A DNA stretch of 64,000 bases from Kribbella pittospori (GTDB lineage: Bacteria; Actinomycetota; Actinomycetes; Propionibacteriales; Kribbellaceae): NCBI RefSeq assembly GCF_004331465.1, contig NZ_SJKB01000010.1:1-64000 (forward strand), read 5' to 3'. The position numbers and the translations under genes are program-made. Below the pieces are notes generated by a model, which saw only the letters and a program-made list of their open reading frames with translations, was not told where the DNA came from and did no database searches. Shown one piece after another: positions 57,592-64,000 of this stretch. How positions within the stretch are numbered: position 1 is the stretch's first letter; every line of letters starts with the position of its first letter.

Positions 57592-58400
57592 TGACGATCT
57601 CCGGACCGACCAGGATGGTGTTGCGGATCCTCACCATCGTGATCCTCGCGTTCATCTACATCCCGTTGCTGCTGGTCCTGGTGAACTCGTTCAACGTGAA
57701 CAAGACGTTCGCCTGGCCGCCGCGGGACTTCACCCTGGAGTGGTGGCGGCGCGCGGCCGAGAGCCAAGGTGCGCTGGATGCGCTCTGGGTGAGTGTGCGG
57801 GTCGGGTTGGTGGCGACTGTGATCGCGTTGGTGCTGGGCACGATGATCGCGTTCGCCCTGCAGCGATTCAGCTTCTACGGCCGCGATTCGGTGTCGCTGC
57901 TGGTGATCCTGCCGATCGCGCTGCCGGGCATCGTCACCGGGATCGCGCTGAACAACGCGTTCCGGACCATCTTCGGGTTCGAACTCGGGTTCGGCACGAT
58001 CGTGATCGCGCACGCGACGTTCTGCATCGTGACGGTGTTCAACAACGTGATCGCGCGGCTGCGGCGGACCGGCGTACATCTGGAGCAGGCGTCGGCAGAC
58101 CTCGGTGCGTCCGGGTTCACCACCTTCCGGCTGGTGACGTTCCCGCTGATCCGGTCGGCGCTGCTGGCCGGTGGGCTGCTCGCGTTCGCGCTGTCGTTCG
58201 ACGAGATCATCGTGACCACGTTCACCGCCGGCGCGAATCAGCAGACGCTGCCGATCTGGATCTTCAACAACCTGTTCCGGCCGAACCAGGCGCCGATCGT
58301 CAACGTGGTCGCGGCCGCGCTGATCGTGTTCTCGGTGATCCCCGTCTGGCTGGCACAGAAACTCTCGGGCGACGCGGAACCATTGGGGGCTGGACGATGA
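57591..58400 (+). CDS. ABC transporter permease, PotC type
   Basis: A 269-residue permease with six hydrophobic segments: IYIPLLLVLVNSFNVNKTFAWPP at the N-terminus, then ILPIALPGIVTGIALNN. The EAA loop is VHLEQASADLGASGFTTFRLVTFPLIRSAL. FALSFDEIIVTTFTAGANQQTLPIWIFNN is a PotC hallmark. ATG at 57591 shares its A with the PotB stop (TGATG). The stop overlaps gabT by four bases. Confidence 0.9.
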   Translation: MTISGPTRMVLRILTIVILAFIYIPLLLVLVNSFNVNKTFAWPPRDFTLEWWRRAAESQGALDALWVSVRVGLVATVIALVLGTMIAFALQRFSFYGRDSVSLLVILPIALPGIVTGIALNNAFRTIFGFELGFGTIVIAHATFCIVTVFNNVIARLRRTGVHLEQASADLGASGFTTFRLVTFPLIRSALLAGGLLAFALSFDEIIVTTFTAGANQQTLPIWIFNNLFRPNQAPIVNVVAAALIVFSVIPVWLAQKLSGDAEPLGAGR

Positions 58401-59710
58401 CGATCTCGCAGGAACGCAAGCTGGTCACGGAGATTCCCGGGCCTCGGTCGATCGAGTTGATGGCGCGGGTACGGCGCTCGGTCGCGCGCGGGATCGGGAT
58501 CGCGCTGCCGGTGTTCGTCACCGAGGCCGGTGGCGGGATCGTGGTGGATGCCGACGGCAACCAGTTGATCGATCTCGGGTCCGGGATCGCGGTCACGAAC
58601 GTCGGCAACGCGGCGCCGCAGGTGGTGAGCGCGGTGCAGGAGCAGGTGGCGCGGTTCACCCACACCTGCTTCATGGTCACGCCGTACGCCGGCTATCTCG
58701 AGGTGTGCGAGGCACTCAACCAGATCACGCCCGGGGACCACGAGAAGCGGTCCGTGCTGCTGAACTCCGGGGCCGAGGCGGTCGAGAACGCGGTGAAGAT
58801 CGCGCGGTCTCATACTCGGCGGAACGCGGTGGTGGTGTTCGACCACGGGTACCACGGGCGGACCAACCTGACGATGGCGATGACGGCGAAGAACGCGCCG
58901 TACAAGGACGGTTTCGGGCCGTTCGCGCCCGAGGTCTATCGGGTGCCGACGTCGTACCCGTATCGGGACGGGCTGAGTGGACCGGAGGCCGCGGCCCGGG
59001 CGGTGGCGTCGATCGAGAAGTACGTCGGTGCGTCGAACGTCGCGTGTGTGGTGATCGAACCTATCCACGGTGAGGGCGGGTTCGTCGTACCTGCGCCGGG
59101 CTTCTTGGCGGCGGTGGCTGAGTGGTGTCAGGCCCAGGGCGTGGTGTTTGTTGCGGACGAGATCCAGACCGGGTTCGGGCGGACCGGCGACCTGTTCGCG
59201 TGTTCGCACGAGGACGTCGTACCGGATTTGATCACACTGGCCAAGGGCATCGCGGGCGGTCTGCCGCTGGCCGCGGTGACCGGGCGCGCGGAGATCATGG
59301 ATGCGCCGCACGTGAGTGGTCTTGGTGGCACGTACGGCGGGAACCCAGTGGCGTGTGCGGCTGCGCTGGCGGCGATCTCGATGATGGAAGCCGAGGATCT
59401 GCCGACCCGGGCGCGGGAGATCGGCGACATCATGCTGCCCGCGCTGCGCGACCTGGCTGCCCGACACCCGATCATCGGCGACGTCCGTGGGCGGGGCGCG
59501 ATGATCGCCATCGAGTTGGTCGACAGCGTCGGCGATCCCGACCCGGTCGCGACCGGGGAAATCGCTCGAGCGTGTCACGCGGAGGGGATGGTCGTGCTGA
59601 CCGCGGGAACCTACGGCAACGTACTGCGGTTCCTGCCGCCGCTCGTGATGCCGCCGGAGCTTCTGCGCGAGGCTCTGAGCCTGCTCGCGAAGGTGTTCGA
59701 CGCGCGCTAG
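58397..59710 (+). CDS. gabT: 4-aminobutyrate aminotransferase
   Basis: A 437-residue class III PLP aminotransferase that converts GABA and 2-oxoglutarate to succinate semialdehyde and glutamate. The PLP lysine is K283 in LITLAKGIAGGLPLAAV; VVFVADEIQTGFGRTGDLFACSH holds the cofactor aspartate, and LLNSGAEAVENAVKIAR and GGTYGGNPVACAAALA are family runs. Start at 58397 overlaps the permease stop. It closes the route putrescine to 4-aminobutanal to GABA to succinate semialdehyde; the first aminotransferase or oxidase and gabD are not in this window. Confidence 0.92.
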   Translation: MTISQERKLVTEIPGPRSIELMARVRRSVARGIGIALPVFVTEAGGGIVVDADGNQLIDLGSGIAVTNVGNAAPQVVSAVQEQVARFTHTCFMVTPYAGYLEVCEALNQITPGDHEKRSVLLNSGAEAVENAVKIARSHTRRNAVVVFDHGYHGRTNLTMAMTAKNAPYKDGFGPFAPEVYRVPTSYPYRDGLSGPEAAARAVASIEKYVGASNVACVVIEPIHGEGGFVVPAPGFLAAVAEWCQAQGVVFVADEIQTGFGRTGDLFACSHEDVVPDLITLAKGIAGGLPLAAVTGRAEIMDAPHVSGLGGTYGGNPVACAAALAAISMMEAEDLPTRAREIGDIMLPALRDLAARHPIIGDVRGRGAMIAIELVDSVGDPDPVATGEIARACHAEGMVVLTAGTYGNVLRFLPPLVMPPELLREALSLLAKVFDAR

Positions 59711-59776
59711 GGAGTGTCGCGCGAATCACAGCGGCAGGAACTCAACCCCGGACCCTCTCGAGCGCATCTTGGAGCT

Positions 59777-60514
59777 GTGGGGATCCTCGACAAAACTGTC
59801 ACGACAATATTCGTTCTTCTGGGCGGCGTGGCCATGGTCGGTGTCGCTACCGACCTCGCCGCAGTGGTGGCGCCGCACAGCGCCCGCGAGCTGCACGCCT
59901 ACGAGGTCGCGCCGCGCTGCCCGGCCGCTCCGTCCGCACCGGCCGAATGCCGCTGGACGGAGGAGTTCACCGCGTCCGAGATCCACGACGTTCCGGAGTA
60001 CAAGAGGGGCGACCGCAGCGCGGTCCTGACCGACGCGTCCGGCGCCAGGTGGAACACGGGGTTCGGGCACAGCGGCCCTGTCCTGGATCAACTCGACGAG
60101 GGCGACCAGGTGACCGGCACCATCTGGCGCGGTCGGCTGATCGAGATCGCGGCCGAAGGCGCCACCCAGGAGACCGGAAAGGTCCTGGACGACGCGCGCG
60201 AGCCGTCTGACATGCTGGCGCTGATCCTGGCTTCCAGCGGCCTGCTCGTGATCGGCACCTGCGCTTGGCGGCTGCGACGCCGCCGCGCCGCCCCGACCCG
60301 GGCCATGGAAGCCACCCTCGTCCTGAGCGTGGGAATGCTCTTCGCCGGGCTGCTCTCCGCAGTCGCGGTCTTCGTCCTCGCAGATGTCCTCTCGCCGAGC
60401 GCGGCCGAGACCTTCTGGCTGTTCGCGGCCATCTTCGTCGCCGCGGCCGCCTGGCTGACTGTCGTCACACGCCGCGACCTCAAGAAGCCGCGCACCCCCG
60501 GCATTCCGATCTGA
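59777..60514 (+). CDS. Membrane protein of unknown function (DUF3592-like layout)
   Basis: A 245-residue protein with an N-terminal hydrophobic segment (TIFVLLGGVAMVGVATDLAAVV), an extracytoplasmic region of about 100 residues with two cysteines (APRCPAAPSAPAECRW), then three more segments (LALILASSGLLVIGTCAW, LVLSVGMLFAGLLSAVAVFVL, FWLFAAIFVAAAAWLTVV). The middle part (GDRSAVLTDASGARWNTGF, LDEGDQVTGTIWRGRLIEI) resembles DUF3592-type proteins. GTG at 59777 was chosen because the hydrophobic segment begins soon after; GTG at 59714 would add 21 residues. No function is evident. Confidence 0.7.
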   Translation: MGILDKTVTTIFVLLGGVAMVGVATDLAAVVAPHSARELHAYEVAPRCPAAPSAPAECRWTEEFTASEIHDVPEYKRGDRSAVLTDASGARWNTGFGHSGPVLDQLDEGDQVTGTIWRGRLIEIAAEGATQETGKVLDDAREPSDMLALILASSGLLVIGTCAWRLRRRRAAPTRAMEATLVLSVGMLFAGLLSAVAVFVLADVLSPSAAETFWLFAAIFVAAAAWLTVVTRRDLKKPRTPGIPI

Positions 60515-60520
60515 GTGCAG

Positions 60521-60609
60521 CTCGACAGGAGGTGTCGGCCAGGGCAGGACGCTCGCCAGGCTCAGAGAGCGCGGTGCGATGCGTCGATCGTCCGACACGT
60601 CCTGTTGAG
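60521..60609. terminator. Imperfect 20-bp inverted repeat between convergent genes
   Basis: CTCGACAGGAGGTGTCGGCC (60521-60540) and 60590-60609 are complementary at 17 of 20 positions with a 49-base spacer. It lies between the ends of the membrane protein gene (60514) and the MarR gene (60614), so a terminator role is plausible, although the long loop is unusual. Confidence 0.4.
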
Positions 60610-60613
60610 ATGT

Positions 60614-61072
60614 TCAGGGCTCGATGGTGGTGGTGATGGTCCAGAGGAGGTTGCGGAGCAGGCGGCGGTCCTCGGGGCCGAGCTGGGCGAGGGCCCGGCG
60701 GCCGGCTCGGTCGTAGACCTCCCGGACGGTGTGGGCCAGCTCGACGCCGCGGTCGGTGAGTTCGATCGCGACCTGGCGGGCGTCGGTGCTGTTCTTGACC
60801 CGGCGGACGAGGCCTGCAGCTTCCATCCGCTGGGTGGTTTTCGTTGCCGTCGGCACCTCGACGTCCAGGACCTTGGCCAGTTTGGCCACCGGGAGCGAGC
60901 CGAGGTGCAGGAGCTTGGCGAGAACCAGCTCCTGGCCGGTGTGCAGTCCGGTGCCCGCCAGCTCGTCGGCGACTGCCTTCCGGGCCGCCCGGTCGGCGAA
61001 CCGCAGCGCGATCAGGACATCAGCCTCACTGGCTGGTGCTTCCGGAGGCCATTCAGTCTGGTCGGTGCTCAC
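60614..61072 (-). CDS. MarR-family transcriptional regulator
   Basis: A 152-residue regulator with the MarR winged helix: TGQELVLAKLLHLGSLPVAKLAKVLDVEVPTATKTTQRMEAAGLVRRVKNSTDARQVAIELTDRG (in parts), flanked by the dimerisation helices. The wing motif DARQVAIELTDRG is typical. GTG at 61072 overlaps the pncB stop by four bases, so the regulator is co-translated with an NAD-salvage enzyme. Its target is unknown. Confidence 0.88.
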   Translation of the reverse strand: MSTDQTEWPPEAPASEADVLIALRFADRAARKAVADELAGTGLHTGQELVLAKLLHLGSLPVAKLAKVLDVEVPTATKTTQRMEAAGLVRRVKNSTDARQVAIELTDRGVELAHTVREVYDRAGRRALAQLGPEDRRLLRNLLWTITTTIEP

Positions 61073-62415
61073 ATGTGGCTCCGAGGCAGGAACGGGTTGC
61101 GGGCGTCGTGGTCGCCGCTGTACTCGGTCGGGATCGCGGGCTCGCCGCGGCTCAGCTGGCTGGCGTAGCGAGGCAGCTCGTCGCGCACCTTGAGGTGGTG
61201 TATCTGGGACTCTTCCGGGGTGGTGCGGCCGACGATCTTGCCGGCCTCGACCAGCGGCTTGAGCAGCTCGCGGTCGTCACCGTCGTCGACCGGCGGTTCG
61301 CCGACGCCGATCAGCTCGACCTCCGCGACCCCGCTGGCCGACCGGCGCCGCAGCGCATACTTCCGGCCGCCGATGGAGATCTTGTCCGGGCTCTTCTTCG
61401 CCACCGGGACCAGCGCCCCGTCCGCGGTTTCCCGGGCTACCAGCTTGTACACGAACCCGCAGGTCGGGTGGCCGCTGCCGGTGACGAGCGACGTACCCAC
61501 GCCGTACCCGTCGACGGGCGCCGGGGCGAGCGCGGCGATCTGGTACTCGTCGAGGTCGCTGGTGACGATGATCCGGGTCTTGGTCGCCCCGAGGGCGTCC
61601 AGCTGCTCGCGGACCTGCCCGGCCAGGGACGGCAGGTCGCCGGAGTCGAGCCGGACCGCGCCGAGCTCAGGGCCGGTGATGCCGATCGCGGTCCGGACCG
61701 CCTCGGCCACGTCGTACGTGTCCACCAGCAGGGTCGTCCCCTTGCCGAGGGCATCGATCTGGGAGGTGAACGCGTCCCGCTCGGTGTCGTGCAGCAGCGT
61801 GAACGAGTGCGCCGCCGTACCCGCGCTCGGGATGCCGTACCGGTGCGCGGCCTCCAGGTTCGAGGTGGTGGCGAAGCCTGCGATGTACGCCGAGAGCGCG
61901 GCCGCGACCGCGGATTCCTCGTGGGTCCGGCGCGAGCCCATCTCGATACACGGCCGGCCGCCGGCCCACCACGTCATCCTGGACGCCGCCGAGGCGACCG
62001 CGGAATCGTGGTTCAGGATGGACAGGAACACGGTTTCCAGCAGCACCGCCTCGGCGAAACTGGCCTCCACCACCAGCACCGGCGAGCCGGGGAAGAAGAT
62101 CTCCCCGTCGGCGTAGCCGGCGATGTCCCCGGTGAACCGGTACTCGGCCAGCCAGTCCCGGGTAGCCTGGTCGACGACACCCCGGTCGGCCAGGAATCCG
62201 ATCGCCCGCTCGTCGAAGCGGAACCGCTCCAGCGCGTCCAGCAGCCGGTTCACGCCGGCGACCACGCCGTAGCGGCGCCCTTCGGGCAGCCGGCGGGCGA
62301 ACAGCTCGAAGACCGAGCGGCGCTGCGCCGTGCCGTCGGCCAGGCTGGCCTGCAGCATGGTGAGCTCGTAGTGGTCCGTGAGGAGCGCGGTCGAGTGCGT
62401 CACTGCGTGAGTCAC
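61069..62415 (-). CDS. pncB: Nicotinate phosphoribosyltransferase
   Basis: A 448-residue enzyme that joins nicotinate to PRPP to make nicotinate mononucleotide, the committed step of the Preiss-Handler NAD route. Family runs: LLTDHYELTMLQASLADG, FELFARRLPEGRRYGVVAGV, EMGSRRTHEE, GTAAHSFTLLH, TLLVDTYD and AVRLDSGDL near the PRPP site. GTG at 62415 is used; a GTG four codons on is an alternative. It is divergent from clpS with 49 bases between, as in many actinobacteria, and is coupled to a MarR gene. Together with pncA (37544) it salvages nicotinamide. Confidence 0.94.
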   Translation of the reverse strand: MTHAVTHSTALLTDHYELTMLQASLADGTAQRRSVFELFARRLPEGRRYGVVAGVNRLLDALERFRFDERAIGFLADRGVVDQATRDWLAEYRFTGDIAGYADGEIFFPGSPVLVVEASFAEAVLLETVFLSILNHDSAVASAASRMTWWAGGRPCIEMGSRRTHEESAVAAALSAYIAGFATTSNLEAAHRYGIPSAGTAAHSFTLLHDTERDAFTSQIDALGKGTTLLVDTYDVAEAVRTAIGITGPELGAVRLDSGDLPSLAGQVREQLDALGATKTRIIVTSDLDEYQIAALAPAPVDGYGVGTSLVTGSGHPTCGFVYKLVARETADGALVPVAKKSPDKISIGGRKYALRRRSASGVAEVELIGVGEPPVDDGDDRELLKPLVEAGKIVGRTTPEESQIHHLKVRDELPRYASQLSRGEPAIPTEYSGDHDARNPFLPRSHM

Positions 62416-62464
62416 AAGGGCAGCCTATTGCGAACCCGGAACCGATGATGGAGAGAATGGACAG

Positions 62465-62752
62465 GTGAGCACCGCACCAAGCGAACTCGAGAGCCCCGAG
62501 GTCGACGAGGCGATCGAGCTGAGCCCACCGTGGGTGACGATCGTCTGGAACGATCCGGTCAACCTGATGGACTACGTCACCTTCGTGTTCCAGACCTACT
62601 TCGGCTACTCCAAACACAAGGCGGAGAAGCTGATGCTGCAGGTGCACCAGGAGGGCAAGTCGGCGGTCTCGAACGGCAACCGCGAGGCGATGGAACGCGA
62701 CGTGGAAGCGATGCACTCCTACGGCCTGTGGGCCACCTGCGAGAAGTCGTGA
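62465..62752 (+). CDS. clpS: ATP-dependent Clp protease adaptor ClpS
   Basis: A 95-residue N-recognin that hands N-end-rule substrates to ClpAP/ClpCP. The family signature is clear: PPWVTIVWNDPVNLMDYVTFVFQTYFGYS, with the N-D-P binding-pocket residues, and HKAEKLMLQVHQEGKSAVSNGNREAMERDVEAM with the clamp. GTG at 62465 follows GGACAG. It overlaps the DUF2017 gene by four bases, a conserved actinobacterial pair. Confidence 0.95.
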   Translation: MSTAPSELESPEVDEAIELSPPWVTIVWNDPVNLMDYVTFVFQTYFGYSKHKAEKLMLQVHQEGKSAVSNGNREAMERDVEAMHSYGLWATCEKS

Positions 62753-63300
62753 CCCGGTTCCGCAAGCGCCGCAAGACCGTCGTCGTCAGTTTCGCCGAGC
62801 ACGAGGCGGACATCCTGGCGAACCTGCTCCGCAACCTGGTCGAACTCCTGTACGACGGCCTGCCGCCGCGCGCCACCGAATCCTCGGACCCGCTGGCAGC
62901 GCTCCTGGACAGCGACGGGCCGACGTCGCCGCCGGAGGACGTCGTACTCCAGCGCTTGCTTCCGGACGCCTACAAGGAGGACGACCAGGCGTCGGGTGAG
63001 TTCCGGCGGTTCACGGAGCGCGGTCTGCGCGACGGGAAGATCGGGGACGCCAAGCGGGTGCTTTCCGCGCTCGAGGAGTCCGGCGCGGACGAGATCGCGC
63101 TGGAACCCGACGAGCAGCTGTCGTGGCTGCGTGCGCTGAACGACCTCCGCCTGGCCATCGGCACCCGCCTGGACATCAAAGAAGAAGACGACTACTCCAC
63201 CTGGGAAAAACTCCCCGACGACGACCCCCGCCGCCTCACCTACGACCTCTACGACTGGCTCGGTTATCTGCAGTCGGCGTTGTTGCATAACATGCGCTGA
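62749..63300 (+). CDS. DUF2017 family protein
   Basis: A 183-residue soluble protein of the actinobacterial DUF2017 family that usually follows clpS. Landmarks: VVVSFAEHEADILANLLRNLVELL, then SDGPTSPPEDVVLQRLLPDAYKEDD, EFRRFTERGLRDGKIGDAKRVLSAL, and the C-terminal YDLYDWLGYLQSALLHNM. Its constant place beside clpS suggests a role in Clp-mediated proteolysis, but nothing catalytic is visible. GTG at 62749 overlaps the clpS stop (GTGA). Confidence 0.88.
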   Translation: MTRFRKRRKTVVVSFAEHEADILANLLRNLVELLYDGLPPRATESSDPLAALLDSDGPTSPPEDVVLQRLLPDAYKEDDQASGEFRRFTERGLRDGKIGDAKRVLSALEESGADEIALEPDEQLSWLRALNDLRLAIGTRLDIKEEDDYSTWEKLPDDDPRRLTYDLYDWLGYLQSALLHNMR

Positions 63301-64000
63301 GTGAGCTACCCGAAGAGTGGTGACCCTGAGCTGAGTGCTAGTCCTGACTTTCCGCGGGTTGAGCGGGGGGTGCTCGCGTACTGGGAGAAGGACGGGACGT
63401 TTCTGGCCTCGGTGGAGCAGCGGGCGGCGGGGGAGGACGGGGCCAACGAGTTCGTGTTCTATGACGGGCCGCCGTTTGCCAACGGGCTGCCGCACTACGG
63501 GCATCTGCTGACCGGCTATGTGAAGGACGTCGTACCGCGGTACCAGACGATGCGGGGGCGTCGGGTGGAGCGGCGGTTCGGGTGGGATACGCATGGGTTG
63601 CCGGCTGAGTTGGAGGCTCAGCGGGTGCTCGGGCTGAAGACGAAGGCGGACATCCTCGAGCTCGGGATCGAGAAGTTCAACGAGGCGTGCCGGGCGTCGG
63701 TGCTGAAGTACACGGATGAATGGCGCAGCTACGTCACCCGGCAGGCGCGCTGGGTCGACTTCGACCACGATTACAAAACGCTCAACCGCGACTACATGGA
63801 GTCGGTGATCTGGGCGTTCAAGACGCTGTACGACAAGGGCCTGGTGTACGAGGGCCTGCGGGTGCTGCCGTACTGCTGGAACGACGAGACCCCGCTGTCC
63901 AACCACGAGCTGCGGATGGACGACGACGTCTACCAGCAGCGCCAGGACCCGTCGGTGACGATCGCGGTCGAGCTGGAGACCGGTGAGCGCCTGCTCGCCT
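63301..64000 (+). CDS. ileS: Isoleucyl-tRNA synthetase, 5' part, cut by window end
   Basis: The first 233 codons of a class I aminoacyl-tRNA synthetase that charges tRNA-Ile. The frame runs open to the window edge. Motifs: FPRVERGVLAYWEKDGTF, the HIGH-type box DGPPFANGLPHYGHLLTGYVKDVV, then GWDTHGLPAELEAQRVLGLKTKADI and ARWVDFDHDYKTLNRDYMESVIWAFK. GTG at 63301 comes immediately after the DUF2017 stop with no spacer. There is no room for a T-box leader, which often precedes actinobacterial ileS, so any such control would need to lie upstream of clpS or be absent. Confidence 0.95.
   Translation, partial: MSYPKSGDPELSASPDFPRVERGVLAYWEKDGTFLASVEQRAAGEDGANEFVFYDGPPFANGLPHYGHLLTGYVKDVVPRYQTMRGRRVERRFGWDTHGLPAELEAQRVLGLKTKADILELGIEKFNEACRASVLKYTDEWRSYVTRQARWVDFDHDYKTLNRDYMESVIWAFKTLYDKGLVYEGLRVLPYCWNDETPLSNHELRMDDDVYQQRQDPSVTIAVELETGERLLA

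Noticed and set aside
63200..63301. T-box leader for ileS
   Set aside because: The DUF2017 gene runs directly into the ileS start codon, leaving no leader sequence.

Overview
The window is 64 kb of high-GC DNA from a Gram-positive actinobacterium. The evidence is GTG and TTG starts, many ATGA/GTGA-coupled gene pairs, secreted multi-domain glycosidases, SigE-type Cse signalling, a clpS-DUF2017 pair and many GntR/FadR, AraC and Lrp regulators. The gene style suggests Kribbella or a close relative in the Nocardioidales; that genus call is an inference. I see no rRNA, tRNA, CRISPR array, transposase or phage gene, so this looks like ordinary chromosome with an accessory metabolic flavour.

Layout. 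0-4 kb: an 83-bp tandem repeat and a secreted GH87 alpha-1,3-glucanase. 3.8-10.9 kb: regulators (XRE/MmyB, AraC, IclR, Lrp) with their neighbours (SDR, PhyH-type dioxygenase, MFS exporter). 11-12.3 kb: 4-hydroxyphenylpyruvate dioxygenase beside an Lrp-type regulator. 12.3-15 kb: hairpin-rich spacers, a small secreted protein and a GlcD-type FAD oxidase. 15.1-18.2 kb: a CseA-CseB-CseC-like lipoprotein/response regulator/kinase operon and a small exported protein. 18.3-22 kb: a secreted GH101 endo-alpha-N-acetylgalactosaminidase. 22.2-25.5 kb: homogentisate degradation (fahA, an unknown gene, hmgA), which with HPPD gives a tyrosine catabolic route. 25.6-33.2 kb: polysaccharide deacetylase, TAT-exported 5'-nucleotidase, AraC regulator, glycosyltransferase, cupin, a sigma-region-4-only protein with its membrane partner, and a small PLDc_N-type membrane protein. 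33.5-37.6 kb: GntR-creatininase and CE1 esterase-AbgT transporter pairs. 37.5-41.2 kb: nicotinamidase, an SDR under a striking operator, and a secreted beta-propeller protein.

41.2-43.1 kb holds the most interesting candidate. An eight-codon leader ORF (MVGKSRTR) with a good Shine-Dalgarno site and hairpins precedes a DHA3/MefA-class MFS exporter and a translationally coupled small P-loop kinase. The layout resembles drug-inducible ribosome-stalling attenuators of macrolide efflux operons. 43.1-48.5 kb: a divergent GntR-controlled locus with a MatC-type dicarboxylate carrier, a family III CoA-transferase and a fused AccD/AccA-like carboxyltransferase, possibly a non-canonical malonate (or related diacid) pathway. 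48.5-51.5 kb: NUDIX, YdcF/SanA-family membrane protein and alditol oxidase. 51.4-59.7 kb: a divergent polyamine/GABA locus, with a FadR-type regulator and a membrane-free Cache protein on one side and an aldehyde dehydrogenase, a PotABCD-type ABC importer and GabT on the other. 59.8-64 kb: a membrane protein, MarR, pncB, clpS, a DUF2017 protein and the 5' part of ileS, which runs off the end.
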